In this document: piece by piece, positions 39,528 to 49,637 of the stretch
Position numbering within the stretch: the stretch's first letter is position 1
Layout of the letters: every line of letters begins with the position of its first letter
DNA from: Sulfuritalea sp.
Lineage (GTDB): Bacteria > Pseudomonadota > Gammaproteobacteria > Burkholderiales > Rhodocyclaceae
Direction: 5' to 3'
NCBI GenBank assembly: GCA_023700805.1
Contig: JAMPYF010000016.1
Location: 25,680 to 89,679 of the forward strand
DNA: 64,000 bases
Notes under the pieces: generated by a model
Databases searched by the model: none
What the model saw: only the letters and a program-made list of their open reading frames with translations
What the model was told of the DNA's origin: nothing
Made by a program: the position numbers and the translations under genes

Positions 39528-41165
39528 ATGAACGACATCCTGCGCAATCTCCCCGGCCTTGCCGCGCCGCTCGACCTCTGCGACCCGCAGCTGGCGAGCC
39601 GTTTCGACAACAGCTTCGTCCGCGAGCTGCCAGCCGACCCCCTGCAGCGGGACGTCCCGCGGCCGGTGCGCAAGGCCTGCTACAGCCGGGTCAGCCCGAC
39701 GCCCGTCGCGGCGCCGCGACTGCTGGCCTGGAGCGACGACGTCGGCGCCCTGCTCGGCATCGCGCGCCCGCAAGCGCCGGATGGCGCAGCGGCCGAGGTG
39801 CTCGCCGGCAATCGCGTGCTGCCGGGAATGCAGCCTTACGCCGCGCGCTACGGCGGCCATCAGTTCGGCCACTGGGCCGGCCAGCTGGGCGACGGCCGGG
39901 CGCTGACGCTGGTCGAGATGATCGGTGCCGACGGCCGGCGGCGCGAGCTGCAGCTCAAGGGCGCCGGCCGCACGCCCTACTCGCGCCACGCCGACGGCCG
40001 CGCGGTGCTGCGCTCCTCGCTGCGCGAGTTCCTCTGCAGCGAAGCCATGCATCATCTCGGCGTGCCGACGACGCGGGCGCTCTCCCTGGTCGCCACCGGC
40101 GAGCCGGTCGAGCGCGACATGTTCTACGACGGCAATGCGCAGGACGAACCGGGCGCCGTGGTCTGCCGCGTCGCCCCCTCCTTCGTGCGCTTCGGCAACT
40201 TCGAAATCCTCGCCGCGCACGATGAACTGGACGAACTCCGGCGCCTCGCCGATTACGTGATCGCCACCCACCATCCCGAACTCGGCCCGCCCTCGCCCGC
40301 GGTGTATGCACAGTGGTTCGACGAAATCTGCCGCCGCATCGCGCTGATGGTGGCGGAATGGATGCGCGTCGGCTTCGTCCATGGCGTGATGAATACCGAC
40401 AACATGTCCATCCTCGGCCTCACCATCGATTACGGCCCTTACGGCTGGCTGGAAGGCTACGACCTGGGCTGGACGCCGAACACCACCGACGCACAGGGCC
40501 GCCGCTACTGCTACGGCCGGCAGCCGGAGATCGCGCAGTGGAACCTGCTGCGCCTGGCCGCCGCCCTCTCGCCGCTGATCCCGGCGCGCACCGACTTGGA
40601 AGCCGGCATCGCCGGCTACGGCCGCGTCTTTGCCGCAGCCTCGCGCCGCATCATGGCCGACAAGCTCGGCCTCGCGGCGCTCGACGGCAACGACGCCGCG
40701 CTGGTCACGGAACTCGACGACTTGCTGCGCGCGGTCGAAACCGACATGACGCTGTTCTATCGCCGGCTGGCCGCGGTGCCGACCGGCAGGACCGCCGCGG
40801 AACTGACCGACGACGAACTGCTCGCCCCGCTGCGGCCAGCCTTCTACGTCGACGCCGGCGACTGCGGCCGCCACCTGCTGCCCTGGCTGCGCCGCTACGT
40901 CGACCGCGTGCGCCGCGACCGGCAGGACCCCGCCGCGCGGCGGACGCGGATGGACCGCTGCAACCCAAAATACGTCGCGCGCAACTATCTGGCCCAGCTG
41001 GCGATCGACGCGCTGGAACAAGGCGATGCTTCCGTCATCGAGCGTCTGCTGGCGGTGCTGCAACGCCCCTACGACGAACAGCCCGGGCACGCCGACCTGG
41101 CCGCGCGCCGGCCCGAATGGGCGCGGCACAAGGCCGGCTGCTCGGCGCTGTCCTGCAGTTCCTGA
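39528..41165 (+). CDS. selO: SelO/YdiU protein adenylyltransferase
   Basis: A 545-residue pseudokinase-fold AMPylator with RYGGHQFGHWAGQLGDGRA, LQLKGAGRTPYSRHADGRAVLRSS cut by conserved Lys and Arg, FVHGVMNTDNMSI and IDYGPYGW. Family members transfer AMP to proteins involved in redox homeostasis. The C-terminus ends SCSS, with Cys where the human protein has selenocysteine. A repeat copy (39481-39504) lies just upstream of the start. Confidence 0.95.
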   Translation: MNDILRNLPGLAAPLDLCDPQLASRFDNSFVRELPADPLQRDVPRPVRKACYSRVSPTPVAAPRLLAWSDDVGALLGIARPQAPDGAAAEVLAGNRVLPGMQPYAARYGGHQFGHWAGQLGDGRALTLVEMIGADGRRRELQLKGAGRTPYSRHADGRAVLRSSLREFLCSEAMHHLGVPTTRALSLVATGEPVERDMFYDGNAQDEPGAVVCRVAPSFVRFGNFEILAAHDELDELRRLADYVIATHHPELGPPSPAVYAQWFDEICRRIALMVAEWMRVGFVHGVMNTDNMSILGLTIDYGPYGWLEGYDLGWTPNTTDAQGRRYCYGRQPEIAQWNLLRLAAALSPLIPARTDLEAGIAGYGRVFAAASRRIMADKLGLAALDGNDAALVTELDDLLRAVETDMTLFYRRLAAVPTGRTAAELTDDELLAPLRPAFYVDAGDCGRHLLPWLRRYVDRVRRDRQDPAARRTRMDRCNPKYVARNYLAQLAIDALEQGDASVIERLLAVLQRPYDEQPGHADLAARRPEWARHKAGCSALSCSS

Positions 41166-41402
41166 ATTTGCCGCGCGCATATGTCGCGCGGATTTGCCAC
41201 GGTAAACGGCAAAAGGCCCATTCCGGCATTTCACCGGAACGGACCTTTTGCTTGCCTCTTTAGCTGTACTTGTAATGCGCCCGCAAGCTGTTGCACAAAT
41301 CGGCGCTGCCCGTCAGGGCTGGAGCCTGGATGGCTCCTGATCACAGGGTGGAACGGTAGATCGCGGACGTTTTTTCAGCGCTAGATTCCTCCTGAATTTG
41401 CC
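41160..41402. repeat. 13-bp direct repeat flanking a 217-bp non-coding segment
   Basis: TCCTGAATTTGCC occurs at 41160-41172 (at the selO stop) and again at 41390-41402. The segment between contains the stem-loop above, a GGAGCC/GGCTCC hairpin near 41325-41341 and a T6 run near 41370. No gene is seen from 41166 to 41630. Confidence 0.7.
41209..41251 (+). terminator. Extended stem-loop downstream of selO
   Basis: The arms GCAAAAGG/CCTTTTGC and inner TTCCGG/CCGGAA surround a short loop, giving a long imperfect hairpin 44 bp after the selO stop. The T-run is inside the stem, so it could act as a terminator or mRNA-end stabiliser. Confidence 0.55.
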
Positions 41403-41630
41403 CTCAAGTCGAACGCAAATTCACTGTATGCCTCGTCGTGCGCAAAGTCAAATCGGCGCGCGACTATGCGCCGCCGCGCCGGCCACGGCCCGCGCCGTTT
41501 GGGAGTACCATCGACAACAGTCGCCGGCCCCACCGCAGGTTTGCAGATCACCGGCCCGGCTTTGTTCCGCCTGGTCCGTCTGCATGTCCGGCCACGTGCA
41601 ATGCTCGATTCATACTTTCAGGAGATACAA

Positions 41631-41765
41631 ATGGCCAAGGGACAGATGCGCAGCAACCGCGAGCAGAAAAAGCCCAAGCAGGACAAGACCAAACCCGCCG
41701 CGCCGGCACTGCCTTTCGGCGGCGCCCAGGGCAAGTCGTCGATCCCGACCCCGATCAAGAAGTAG
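41631..41765 (+). CDS. Small basic hypothetical protein
   Basis: A 44-residue Lys/Pro-rich protein (MAKGQMRSNREQKKPKQDK, ending SSIPTPIKK), too basic and short to assign. It has a good AGGAGA ribosome-binding site 6 nt before ATG 41631, and similar short Lys-rich proteins occur in Betaproteobacteria. It converges on the arginase-family gene. Confidence 0.65.
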   Translation: MAKGQMRSNREQKKPKQDKTKPAAPALPFGGAQGKSSIPTPIKK

Positions 41766-41785
41766 CGAGGGACCGGCCGCCGCCG

Positions 41786-42664
41786 CTAGGGAATCAGCGA
41801 CCGGCAAAGGTCGTGGATCGCGCGCGCGGTGACGAAGTGCTCGTCGCGATACGGGTTGTATTCGACGATTTCGACCGCCAGCAGGCGCTCGTCGCCCCGC
41901 GCCAGGGCGAGGGCGTCGGTCATCTCGGCCCGCAGCAGGCCGCCGGGAACCGGGGTGCCGACGCCCGGCCCCTGCGCCGGATCGAGCGCATCCAGATCGA
42001 TGCTGATGCCATAACCCCGGGTCTGCGCGGCGACCCGGCACAAGGCCTCGGCGAACACCTCGGACAAGCCGCGCCGCCGCACCTCGTGCATGAAATAGAC
42101 GCGCACGCCGAGCTGTCGCAGCAGGACCACCTCGTCCGCTTCGAAGCTGCGCACACCGATCAGGCAGACATCCTCGGGCAACAGCTTGGCGCCGGCGCCG
42201 GCCACCGCGGCCAGGCGCGGATCGCCCCGGCCGAGCAGGCTGGCCAGCGGCATGCCGTGAATATGCCGGGTCGCGCTGGTCGCCATGGTGTGGCTGTCCA
42301 TGTGGGCGTCGATCCAGATCAGACCGAGTCGCGCCGACGCGCCCAGCGCGCGCTTGACGCCCGACCAGGTGCCGATGGCGCAGGAATGGTCGCCGCCGAT
42401 CACCAGCGGGAAATCGCCCTGTTCCAGGTGTTGCCCGACGCGATCGGCCAGCTGGACGGCAATGTTCTCCACGGCATCCAGCGCGTCGGCGGGACCCGGC
42501 AGCGCCAGGCGGATCGGCGCGTCCCAGTACAGCCCGGCGTCGACCGCTTCGAGGTCGGACAGGAAGCGCAGCGCGCGGATCACCTCCGACCCGTCCTGGC
42601 AGGCCGGATCGCCGGCGCCGTAGCCGTTGGCAACTCCGATCACCGCCACCCTGCGTGCGAGCAT
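41786..42664 (-). CDS. Arginase/ureohydrolase family enzyme
   Basis: A 292-residue ureohydrolase with the binuclear manganese motifs GGDHSCAIGTW, DAHMDSHT and SIDLDALDP. The order and spacing fit arginase rather than agmatinase, but the substrate (arginine, agmatine, guanidinobutyrate or other) is not proven. ATG 42664 is preceded by AGGAAA; it is divergent from yaeQ with 60 bp between. Confidence 0.88.
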   Translation of the reverse strand: MLARRVAVIGVANGYGAGDPACQDGSEVIRALRFLSDLEAVDAGLYWDAPIRLALPGPADALDAVENIAVQLADRVGQHLEQGDFPLVIGGDHSCAIGTWSGVKRALGASARLGLIWIDAHMDSHTMATSATRHIHGMPLASLLGRGDPRLAAVAGAGAKLLPEDVCLIGVRSFEADEVVLLRQLGVRVYFMHEVRRRGLSEVFAEALCRVAAQTRGYGISIDLDALDPAQGPGVGTPVPGGLLRAEMTDALALARGDERLLAVEIVEYNPYRDEHFVTARAIHDLCRSLIP

Positions 42665-42724
42665 TTTCCTGCCTCCATGCCGACCGATCTGTAGTTTAAT
42701 GTGGCGCCGTTTCAGCAGCGCGCC

Positions 42725-43276
42725 ATGGCCCTCAAATCCACGATATTCAAGGTCGAACTGCAGATCGCCGATCTCGACCGCAACTATTACCAGAACCATA
42801 CGCTGACCGTCGCCCGCCATCCGTCGGAGACCGACGAAAGGATGATGGTGCGGGTGCTGGCCTTCGCCATGCACGCCGATCCGGCGCTGACCTTCGGCAA
42901 GGGCCTGTCGTCCGAGGACGAGCCCGACCTGTGGCGCAAGGACCTGACCGGCGCCATCGAACTCTGGATCGACGTCGGCCTGCCCGACGAAAAGCGCATC
43001 CGCCGCGCCTGCGGGCGCTCGCAGCAGGTGGTGGTGCTGACTTACGGCGGCCGCGTCGCCGACATGTGGTGGCAGCAGAACCAGGCCGCCCTGCAGCGCC
43101 AGGACAAGCTCACGGTGATCAATCTATCGACCGAGGACAGCCGTGCGCTGGCAGCCCTGGCCGAGCGCGGCATGCAGTTGCAATGCACGCTGCAGGAAGC
43201 CGAACTCTGGCTGATCGTCGATGGCGAGAGCACCCGCATCGTGCCGGAAATCCGCATGGCGCCGCCGCGCCGCTGA
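42725..43276 (+). CDS. yaeQ: YaeQ family protein
   Basis: A 183-residue protein starting MALKSTIFKVELQIADLDRNYY, with TVARHPSETDERMMVRVLAF, LSSEDEPDLW, WIDVGLPDEKRIRRACGRS and WWQQN. These are signatures of YaeQ, a PD-(D/E)XK-fold family of unclear function. Length is normal. Confidence 0.94.
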   Translation: MALKSTIFKVELQIADLDRNYYQNHTLTVARHPSETDERMMVRVLAFAMHADPALTFGKGLSSEDEPDLWRKDLTGAIELWIDVGLPDEKRIRRACGRSQQVVVLTYGGRVADMWWQQNQAALQRQDKLTVINLSTEDSRALAALAERGMQLQCTLQEAELWLIVDGESTRIVPEIRMAPPRR

Positions 43277-43298
43277 GGGCTGGTGGATGGCCCTGTCG

Positions 43299-43316
43299 GG
43301 CCGACTTCAGTCGGCC
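43299..43316. repeat. Palindromic hairpin between convergent genes
   Basis: GGCCGACT and AGTCGGCC form an 8-bp stem with a 2-nt centre, followed by an imperfect GGGCTGAAGCCC-type palindrome near 43330-43345. Such Pro-rich GC palindromes are often repeated in betaproteobacterial genomes; here they lie between yaeQ and the deoxyribosyltransferase-like gene. Confidence 0.55.
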
Positions 43317-43345
43317 AGGCGTGGATGGCGGGCTGAAGCCCCCCC

Positions 43346-43837
43346 CTACGGCCCGCCCTGTGGTTCGCGCTCCACGGTTTCGCGCAACAGCGCCAGCGCG
43401 GCTGCGAGCCCGCCCTGCACCAGCTGCAGCGGCACCGCCAGCATCAGGTTGAGCGGCAGGCCGTAGTTCTCCACGCTCCAGCCCGCGGCATCGCGGCAGT
43501 CGCTGTCGGCGCCGACTGCCTGCAGCCGTTCGCGCAGCGGAACCAGCGCATCGAGATAGCCGATCACCGGCTTGCCCAGCGCCAGCGCATAGCCGATTTC
43601 GACGCAGGTGCCGGAATCCGGCTCGGCGCCGCGAAACGGATTGAGGTTGGCCAGCACGGCATCGGCCGCGACTATCAGGCGCAGATTGCTGCGATAGATG
43701 TCGAGCGCCGTGCCCTGCGCTTCGTCGAGCGGCACCAGGGCTTCGTGACCCTGCTCGCGGCACAGCGCACGCGCCTGCGCGGCCCATGCGCCGGCGTCGG
43801 GCCGAAACACGTCGGGACCTGCCAGGTAGAGCCTCAT
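43346..43837 (-). CDS. Nucleoside 2-deoxyribosyltransferase-like protein
   Basis: A 163-residue protein with the N-terminal MRLYLAGPDVF motif, IVAADAVLANLNPFRGAEPDSGTCVEIGYALALGKPVIGY and a C-terminal ENYGLPLNLML segment. These fit the nucleoside 2-deoxyribosyltransferase family, which transfers or hydrolyses deoxyribose between bases. It begins 16 bp after the ankyrin gene on the same strand. Confidence 0.88.
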   Translation of the reverse strand: MRLYLAGPDVFRPDAGAWAAQARALCREQGHEALVPLDEAQGTALDIYRSNLRLIVAADAVLANLNPFRGAEPDSGTCVEIGYALALGKPVIGYLDALVPLRERLQAVGADSDCRDAAGWSVENYGLPLNLMLAVPLQLVQGGLAAALALLRETVEREPQGGP

Positions 43838-43853
43838 GCCGAAGCCCCGCGCT

Positions 43854-44306
43854 TCAGAGTTCCTCCTGGCCGAGCATGATCAACTCGTAGATGCCTTTCG
43901 GCGTGCCGGGCAGTTGCGCGATGTGGATCGCGGTGAGTCCGTCGAGCCGCGCGATCTCGATGTCGGCGCCGACCGCCAGCAGCAGTTCGACCGGCCCGGC
44001 ATGACCATTGAGTATCGCCGCGATCAGCGGCGTGTTGCCGTCCTCGTCCTGGGCATCGACGTCGCAGCCGGCGCTGACCAGCGTCGCCGCGATGCTCTCG
44101 TGGCCGCCGGCCGCCGCCGCGTGCAGCGGGCGCTGCTTGTTGGGACCGAGCACCTCGACATTGCTGCCGGCTTCGCACATCACCTTCACCGCGGCGAGGC
44201 AGCCGAGCTTGGCCGCGACGTAGAGCGGCGGACCGTCGCGCGCCAGCAAGGCCTCGGTGAGGCTGATGTTCACCCAGTCGGCGGGTGTCAGTTCGGGTGT
44301 CGGCAT
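43854..44306 (-). CDS. Ankyrin-repeat protein
   Basis: A 150-residue soluble protein made of about four ankyrin repeats (PPLYVAAKLGCLAAVKVMCEAGSNVEV, RPLHAAAAGGHESIAATLVSAG, TPLIAAILNGHAGPVELLLAVGADIEI, TAIHIAQ). It would bind a protein partner, which cannot be named. No signal peptide is seen. Confidence 0.88.
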   Translation of the reverse strand: MPTPELTPADWVNISLTEALLARDGPPLYVAAKLGCLAAVKVMCEAGSNVEVLGPNKQRPLHAAAAGGHESIAATLVSAGCDVDAQDEDGNTPLIAAILNGHAGPVELLLAVGADIEIARLDGLTAIHIAQLPGTPKGIYELIMLGQEEL

Positions 44307-44372
44307 GATTTAACGCGAAATACTTCGCCCAGCGCGCTGTGTCGGGTTCGAGCGCAGCGAGCGAATTAGTAG

Positions 44373-44392
44373 CCTCCCCCGCGAGGGGGAGG
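44373..44392. repeat. CCTCCCCC palindrome
   Basis: CCTCCCCC-GCGA-GGGGGAGG is a perfect 8-bp inverted repeat followed by a G-rich tail. It is related in sequence to the palindrome at 60809-60829, so both may belong to one dispersed family. Confidence 0.6.
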
Positions 44393-44481
44393 ATGGGAGG
44401 GGGCGGGCCCATTTGCCAGCTTGAGGCATTACGACGTCACGGTATTTTATTATGCGGGGTGGTCCATCGGAGCCATGAGCG

Positions 44482-45156
44482 TCAGGCCAGGGCTCCGGCC
44501 AGGAAGGCCAGCATGCGGGTCCAGGCCTGGTTGGCGCAGGCCGCGTCATAGACCTCGCCGCGGCGCTCGTTGAAGAAGGCATGGTCGGCTTGGTAGCGAT
44601 ACAGGTCCGGCATCGCGCCCCTGGCGCGCATCGCAGCCTCCAGCGCATCGACCGCGGCCGGGGTGCACCAGTCGTCCTTGCTGGCGAAATGCCCCTGGAA
44701 CGGAATGCGGATATCGGCGGGATCGGCGAATTCCTTGGGCGGGATGCCGTAGAAGCACACGGCGGCGGAAACATGCGGTACATGCACGGCGGCGGCGATG
44801 GTCAGCGCGCCGCCCATGCAGAAGCCCATCACGGCGACCTTGCCGCTGTCGCCACCCATGGCGCGCAGATGGTCCACCGCACCGCGGATGTCCTGATGCG
44901 TGGCGCCGGGAAAATCCAGGCCGCTCATCAGGTGGCTGGCCTCGTCGGGCTCCTGGGTGACGCGGCCCTTGAACAGGTCGGGCGCCAGCGCGTTGTAGCC
45001 GGCACGCGCGAAGCGGTCGGCAACGCCGCAGATCTGGTCGTTGAGTCCCCACCATTCCTGGATCACCACCACCCCGGGACGGCCCTGTCCGGCGCTCGCC
45101 AGGTAGCCCTTGCAGGGGCTGCCGTCCGGGCGCTTGAATTCGATCGTCTGTCCCAT
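44482..45156 (-). CDS. Dienelactone hydrolase family protein
   Basis: A 224-residue alpha/beta hydrolase with the Cys nucleophile in GFCMGG, Asp in SKDDW and His in DHAFFNERRG, plus the family Glu in IQEWWGLN. Classic members open the lactone ring in chlorocatechol breakdown; many homologues have other roles. ATG 45156 has GGAG upstream. It is divergent from dapC. Confidence 0.9.
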   Translation of the reverse strand: MGQTIEFKRPDGSPCKGYLASAGQGRPGVVVIQEWWGLNDQICGVADRFARAGYNALAPDLFKGRVTQEPDEASHLMSGLDFPGATHQDIRGAVDHLRAMGGDSGKVAVMGFCMGGALTIAAAVHVPHVSAAVCFYGIPPKEFADPADIRIPFQGHFASKDDWCTPAAVDALEAAMRARGAMPDLYRYQADHAFFNERRGEVYDAACANQAWTRMLAFLAGALA

Positions 45157-45278
45157 GCTTGTCTCCTCAGGCACTGCGGAAATGCGAATGTACCGGAAAT
45201 CGGCGGCCGTCGAACGGGCATCGCCCGACTATGGGCTCTCGTATAATGCCGTCCTTTCCGTCCCTTCCGCGCCGCTCC

Positions 45279-46472
45279 GTGAATCCCGATCTCGCCCGCC
45301 TGCAGCCCTATCCCTTCGAAAAGCTGCGCCAGCTGTTTGCCGGCGTGTCGCCAGCGCCAACTCTCGGCGAGATCAAGCTGTCGATCGGCGAGCCGCAGCA
45401 TCCGACGCCGCCCTTCATCCAGCGCGCGCTGGCGGACAACCTGGCCGGGCTCGCCAACTATCCGACGACGCAGGGTTCCGAGGCGCTGCGCCTGGCCATC
45501 GCCGGCTGGATCGCGCGCCGCTATGGCGTGGCGGCGCCCGATGCGGCGACCCAGGTGGTACCGGTGAATGGCTCGCGCGAAGCGCTGTTCGCCTTCGCCC
45601 AGACCGTCATCGACCGCAGCTGCGGCGGCGCCAAGGTGGTCTGCCCCAATCCCTTCTACCAGATCTACGAAGGCGCCGCGCTGCTCGCCGGCGCCGAGCC
45701 GATCTACCTCAACACCCTGCCCGACCACGATTTCGCGATGGACTGGGCCGCGCTGCCGCAGAGCACCTGGCACGAGGTGCAACTGGTCTATGTCTGTTCG
45801 CCGGCCAACCCGACCGGCAAGGTGATGGACCTGGCCGCCTGGAAAACCCTGTTCGAGCTGTCCGACCGTTACGGCTTCGTCATCGCCTCGGACGAGTGCT
45901 ATTCGGAAATCTATTTCGACGAAAGCCGGCCGCCGCTGGGCGGCCTCACCGCCGCCGCGCAACTGGGCCGCGCCGACTACCGCAACCTGGTCGCCTTCTC
46001 CAGCCTTTCCAAGCGCTCCAACGTGCCGGGGCTGCGCTCGGGCTTCGTCGCCGGCGATGCCGCCGTGCTCAGGCAGTTCCTGCTCTATCGGACTTACCAC
46101 GGCGGCGCCATGAACCCGGCGGTCCAGGCCGCCAGCATCGCCGCCTGGGGCGACGAGGCCCACGTGCGCGACAACCGCCGCATGTATGCCGAGAAGTTCC
46201 ATGAGGTCACGCCGCTGATCGCCCGCCACCTGGATTGCCGCGTGCCGGATGCCGGCTTCTACCTGTGGGCCAGGACGCCGATCGCGGATACCGAATTCGC
46301 CCGCGAACTGCTGCGCCAGAAGAACGTCGTGGTGCTGCCGGGCAGCTACCTCGCGCGCGAAGCGAACGGCATCAATCCGGGCGCCGGCTTCATCCGCATC
46401 GCGCTGGTCGCGCCGCACCAGGAATGCCTCGAAGCCGCGCGCCGCATCAACGATTTCTGTCTATCCCTCTGA
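45279..46472 (+). CDS. dapC: N-succinyldiaminopimelate aminotransferase DapC
   Basis: A 397-residue class I PLP aminotransferase with [21 protein letters not shown], the PLP lysine in [16 protein letters not shown] and a C-terminal GFIRIALV arginine. It makes N-succinyl-LL-diaminopimelate from the 2-amino-6-oxo precursor in lysine and peptidoglycan synthesis. GTG 45279 gives the typical start ([16 protein letters not shown]). Neighbouring dapD and dapE confirm the assignment. A repeat copy (45342-45365) encodes VSPAPTL just before LSIGEP. Confidence 0.92.
   Translation: MNPDLARLQPYPFEKLRQLFAGVSPAPTLGEIKLSIGEPQHPTPPFIQRALADNLAGLANYPTTQGSEALRLAIAGWIARRYGVAAPDAATQVVPVNGSREALFAFAQTVIDRSCGGAKVVCPNPFYQIYEGAALLAGAEPIYLNTLPDHDFAMDWAALPQSTWHEVQLVYVCSPANPTGKVMDLAAWKTLFELSDRYGFVIASDECYSEIYFDESRPPLGGLTAAAQLGRADYRNLVAFSSLSKRSNVPGLRSGFVAGDAAVLRQFLLYRTYHGGAMNPAVQAASIAAWGDEAHVRDNRRMYAEKFHEVTPLIARHLDCRVPDAGFYLWARTPIADTEFARELLRQKNVVVLPGSYLAREANGINPGAGFIRIALVAPHQECLEAARRINDFCLSL
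45342..45365 (+). repeat. Dispersed 24-bp repeat, copy 10 (inside dapC)
   Basis: Full 18-bp core; encodes VSPAPTL near the DapC N-terminus. Confidence 0.85.
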
Positions 46473-46483
46473 AAGAAGCCGCC

Positions 46484-47302
46484 ATGACCGAACTTCAGCA
46501 AATCATCGAACAGGCGTGGGAAGACCGCGCCAGCCTGAGCCCCGGCGCCGCGCCGGCGCGCATCGGCGACGCCGTCGCCCACGTCATCGGCGAACTCGAC
46601 AGCGGCACGCTGCGCGTCGCCGAAAAGATCGACGGCCAATGGACCACCCATCAGTGGATCAAGAAGGCCGTGCTGCTGTCCTTCCGCCTCGAAGAGAATA
46701 CCGTGACCGAAGCCGGCCCGATGCGCTATTACGACAAGGTGCCGAACAAGTTCAGCAACTACGCGGCCCACGACTTCGCCAACGGCGGCTTCCGCGTCGT
46801 GCCCGGCGCCATCGCGCGGCGCGGCAGTTTCATCGGCAGGAACGTGGTGCTGATGCCGAGCTTCGTGAACATCGGCGCCTATGTCGGCGAAGGCACCATG
46901 GTCGACGGCTGGTCCACGGTCGGTTCCTGCGCGCAGATCGGCAAGAACGTGCATCTGTCGGGCGGCGTCGGCATCGGCGGCGTGCTAGAGCCGCTGCAGG
47001 CCAACCCGACCATCATCGGCGACAACTGCTTCATCGGCGCCCGCTCGGAAGTCGTCGAAGGCGTCGTCGTCGAGGACAACTGCGTGATTTCGATGGGCGT
47101 GTATATTGGCCAGAGCACCAAGATCTACGATCGCGCCAGCGGCGAGGTGATCTACGGCCGCATTCCGGAAGGCTCGGTGGTGGTCAGCGGCAACCTGCCC
47201 TCGGCCGACGGCAAGTACAGCCTGTATTGCGCCGTCATCGTCAAGCGGGTCGATGCGCAGACGCGGGCCAAGACCGGCATCAACGAACTGCTGCGCGACT
47301 GA
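46484..47302 (+). CDS. dapD: Tetrahydrodipicolinate N-succinyltransferase
   Basis: A 272-residue enzyme with the left-handed beta-helix hexapeptide repeats ([23 protein letters not shown] type, and [34 protein letters not shown]). It adds succinyl from succinyl-CoA to tetrahydrodipicolinate, the first step of the succinylase branch of lysine synthesis. It starts 11 bp after dapC. Confidence 0.96.
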   Translation: MTELQQIIEQAWEDRASLSPGAAPARIGDAVAHVIGELDSGTLRVAEKIDGQWTTHQWIKKAVLLSFRLEENTVTEAGPMRYYDKVPNKFSNYAAHDFANGGFRVVPGAIARRGSFIGRNVVLMPSFVNIGAYVGEGTMVDGWSTVGSCAQIGKNVHLSGGVGIGGVLEPLQANPTIIGDNCFIGARSEVVEGVVVEDNCVISMGVYIGQSTKIYDRASGEVIYGRIPEGSVVVSGNLPSADGKYSLYCAVIVKRVDAQTRAKTGINELLRD

Positions 47303-47328
47303 CGCAGGGCAATCCCCAGGAGACCAGC

Positions 47329-48510
47329 ATGGGCACGATGCAGAGACTGTTCCAGTTGATGGCGGAGAAGAAGGCTTCGGACCTGTTCGTCTCCGTCGGA
47401 TCGCCGATCCACATCAAGATCAACGGCAATTCGGTGCCGATCAACCAGACGATCATGGATGCGGCGACCATCATGACGCTGTTCGGCGAGGTGCTGACCG
47501 AGAAGCAGATGAACGAGTTTCTCGAGGAACTGGAATTCAACGGCGCCTACAACATGCCCGGCACCGGCAACTTCCGCCTCTCCTGTTTCCGCCAGAAAGG
47601 TTCGCCGGCCATCGTGGTGCGCTACATCCCCGGCGACATTCCGGATTTCGACTCGCTGAGCCTGCCGCCGGTGCTCAAGGACGTCATCATGGAAAAGCGC
47701 GGCCTGATCCTGATGGTCGGCGCCACCGGCTCGGGCAAGTCGACCACGCTGACCTCGATGATCGACTACCGCAACGCGCGCAAGTCGGGCCACATCCTGA
47801 CTCTGGAAGACCCGGTCGAGTTCATCTTCCAGAACAAGAAATCCATCGTCAACCAGCGCGAGGTCGGCTCCGACACCAAGGCCTTCCACATCGCGCTGAA
47901 GAACGCGCTGCGCCAGGCGCCCGACGTGATTTTCATCGGCGAGATCCGCGACAAGGACACCATGAGCCAGGCCATCGCCTACGCCCAGTCCGGCCACCTG
48001 TGCATGGCCACGCTGCACGCCAACAACAGCTACCACGCGATGAGCCGCATCATCAGCTTCTATCCGCTGGAAAACCGCCCGGCCTTGCTTTCCGACCTCG
48101 GCGTCACGCTCAAATGCGTGATCTCGCAGCGCCTGGTGAAGAAACCCGACGGCGGCCGCGCGCCGGCCGTCGAAGTGCTGCTCAACTCGCGCTACATCGC
48201 CGAACTGATCGAAAAGGGCGACCTCGGCGAAATCAAGGACGCCATGGAAAAGTCCATGGTGCCCGGCAGCCAGACCTTCGAGCAGTGCCTGTACACGCTC
48301 TACAGCACCGGCGTCATCACGCTCGAAGAAGCGCTGAACAACGCCGATTCGGCCAATAACCTGCAGCAGGTGATCAACAACGCCGCAGCCCCGGCGGCTG
48401 CCGGCGCTCCCGCCGCGGCCGCGCAGCCCGACCCGTCCGCGGCCCCCGACTACACCAAGTCCGTCGCGCCCGGATCCTTCAGCGACTTCAAGCTGAACAT
48501 GGACGCCTGA
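47329..48510 (+). CDS. pilU: Type IV pilus retraction ATPase PilU/PilT family
   Basis: A 393-residue GspE-type ATPase with Walker [12 protein letters not shown], an Asp box (LTLEDPVEF), Walker [13 protein letters not shown] and a His box ([11 protein letters not shown]). The N-terminal [31 protein letters not shown] and longer tail fit PilU, the auxiliary retraction motor, rather than PilT. The last ~45 residues are Ala/Pro-rich. CAGGAGA precedes ATG 47329. It sits between dapD and dapE with its stop overlapping the dapE start. Confidence 0.92.
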   Translation: MGTMQRLFQLMAEKKASDLFVSVGSPIHIKINGNSVPINQTIMDAATIMTLFGEVLTEKQMNEFLEELEFNGAYNMPGTGNFRLSCFRQKGSPAIVVRYIPGDIPDFDSLSLPPVLKDVIMEKRGLILMVGATGSGKSTTLTSMIDYRNARKSGHILTLEDPVEFIFQNKKSIVNQREVGSDTKAFHIALKNALRQAPDVIFIGEIRDKDTMSQAIAYAQSGHLCMATLHANNSYHAMSRIISFYPLENRPALLSDLGVTLKCVISQRLVKKPDGGRAPAVEVLLNSRYIAELIEKGDLGEIKDAMEKSMVPGSQTFEQCLYTLYSTGVITLEEALNNADSANNLQQVINNAAAPAAAGAPAAAAQPDPSAAPDYTKSVAPGSFSDFKLNMDA

Positions 48511-49637
48511 TGCCGGTCCTGGAAAAAGCCAGGGCGCTGATCGCGCGCCCCTCGGTGACGCCCGACGATGCCGGCTGCCTCGACCTGATCGCCTCCTGGC
48601 TGATCCGGCTCGGCTTTCGCATCGAACGCATCGATGCCGGCGGCGTCTCGAACCTCTGGGCGCGGCGCGGCACAACCGGAAAGCTGATCTGCTTTGCCGG
48701 CCACACCGACGTGGTGCCCACCGGCCCGCTGGAACAATGGACCTCGCCGCCTTTCGAGCCGACCGTGCGCGACGGCTGGCTCTATGGCCGCGGCGCGGCC
48801 GACATGAAAAGCGCGATCGCCGCCGCCATCGTCGCCATGGAACGCCTGATTGCGCGCCGTGGCGTCAGCGCCAACTCTCTGGCGCTGCTGCTGACCTCCG
48901 ACGAGGAAGGCGACGCCATCGACGGCACGGTGCGCGTGGTCGAAGCGCTCAAGGCGCGCAACGAAATCATCGACTTCTGCATCGTCGGCGAGCCGACCTG
49001 CGTCGACCGCCTCGGCGACACCATGAAGAACGGCCGCCGCGGCTCGCTCTCGGCCAGGCTGCGCGTCAAGGGCGTGCAGGGCCACGTCGCCTATCCGCAT
49101 CTGGTGAAGAATCCCGTGCATCTCGCCGCGCCGGCACTGGCCGAACTCGCCGCGACCACCTGGGACGCCGGCAACGAGTATTTCCCGCCCACCAGCTTCC
49201 AGATTTCCAACGCCCACGCCGGCACCGGCGCCGGCAACGTCGTGCCCGGCAGTTTCGAGATCATGTTCAACTTCCGCTTCGCCACCGCCAGCACCGTGGA
49301 AAGCCTGCAATCCCGCGTGCATGCCCTGCTCGACCGCCACGGACTCGAATACGAAATCGCCTGGACGCTGGGCGCCAAACCCTTCCTGACGCCGCGCGGC
49401 GAACTCTGCGACGCCTTGAGCGCGGCGGCGGCAGCCGTGACCGGCGGCAGCATCGAACTATCGACCACCGGCGGCACTTCCGACGGCCGCTTCATCGCCG
49501 ACATCTGCCCGCAACTGGTCGAATTCGGCCCGACCAACGCCAGCATCCACAAGGTCGACGAGCGCATCGCGGTGGCCGACCTCGACGCGCTGGCGCGCAT
49601 CTACGAACTCGCTTTCGAAGGCCTCCTGTCCCCATGA
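48510..49637 (+). CDS. dapE: Succinyl-diaminopimelate desuccinylase DapE
   Basis: A 375-residue M20-family metallohydrolase with [19 protein letters not shown], the catalytic EE in [23 protein letters not shown] and a C-terminal TGGTSDGRF. It removes succinate from succinyl-DAP. TGATG overlap with pilU and ATGA overlap with prmB imply translational coupling. A repeat copy (48856-48879) encodes GVSANSL. Confidence 0.95.
   Translation: MPVLEKARALIARPSVTPDDAGCLDLIASWLIRLGFRIERIDAGGVSNLWARRGTTGKLICFAGHTDVVPTGPLEQWTSPPFEPTVRDGWLYGRGAADMKSAIAAAIVAMERLIARRGVSANSLALLLTSDEEGDAIDGTVRVVEALKARNEIIDFCIVGEPTCVDRLGDTMKNGRRGSLSARLRVKGVQGHVAYPHLVKNPVHLAAPALAELAATTWDAGNEYFPPTSFQISNAHAGTGAGNVVPGSFEIMFNFRFATASTVESLQSRVHALLDRHGLEYEIAWTLGAKPFLTPRGELCDALSAAAAAVTGGSIELSTTGGTSDGRFIADICPQLVEFGPTNASIHKVDERIAVADLDALARIYELAFEGLLSP
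48856..48879 (+). repeat. Dispersed 24-bp repeat, copy 11 (inside dapE)
   Basis: Variant GTGGCGTCAGCGCCAACT, shared exactly with copy 1; encodes GVSANS. Confidence 0.75.

Noticed and set aside
41266..41377. Riboswitch upstream of the 44-residue protein
   Set aside because: The fold matches no riboswitch class I can recall, and it lies over 250 bp from the start codon; kept only as a possible small RNA.
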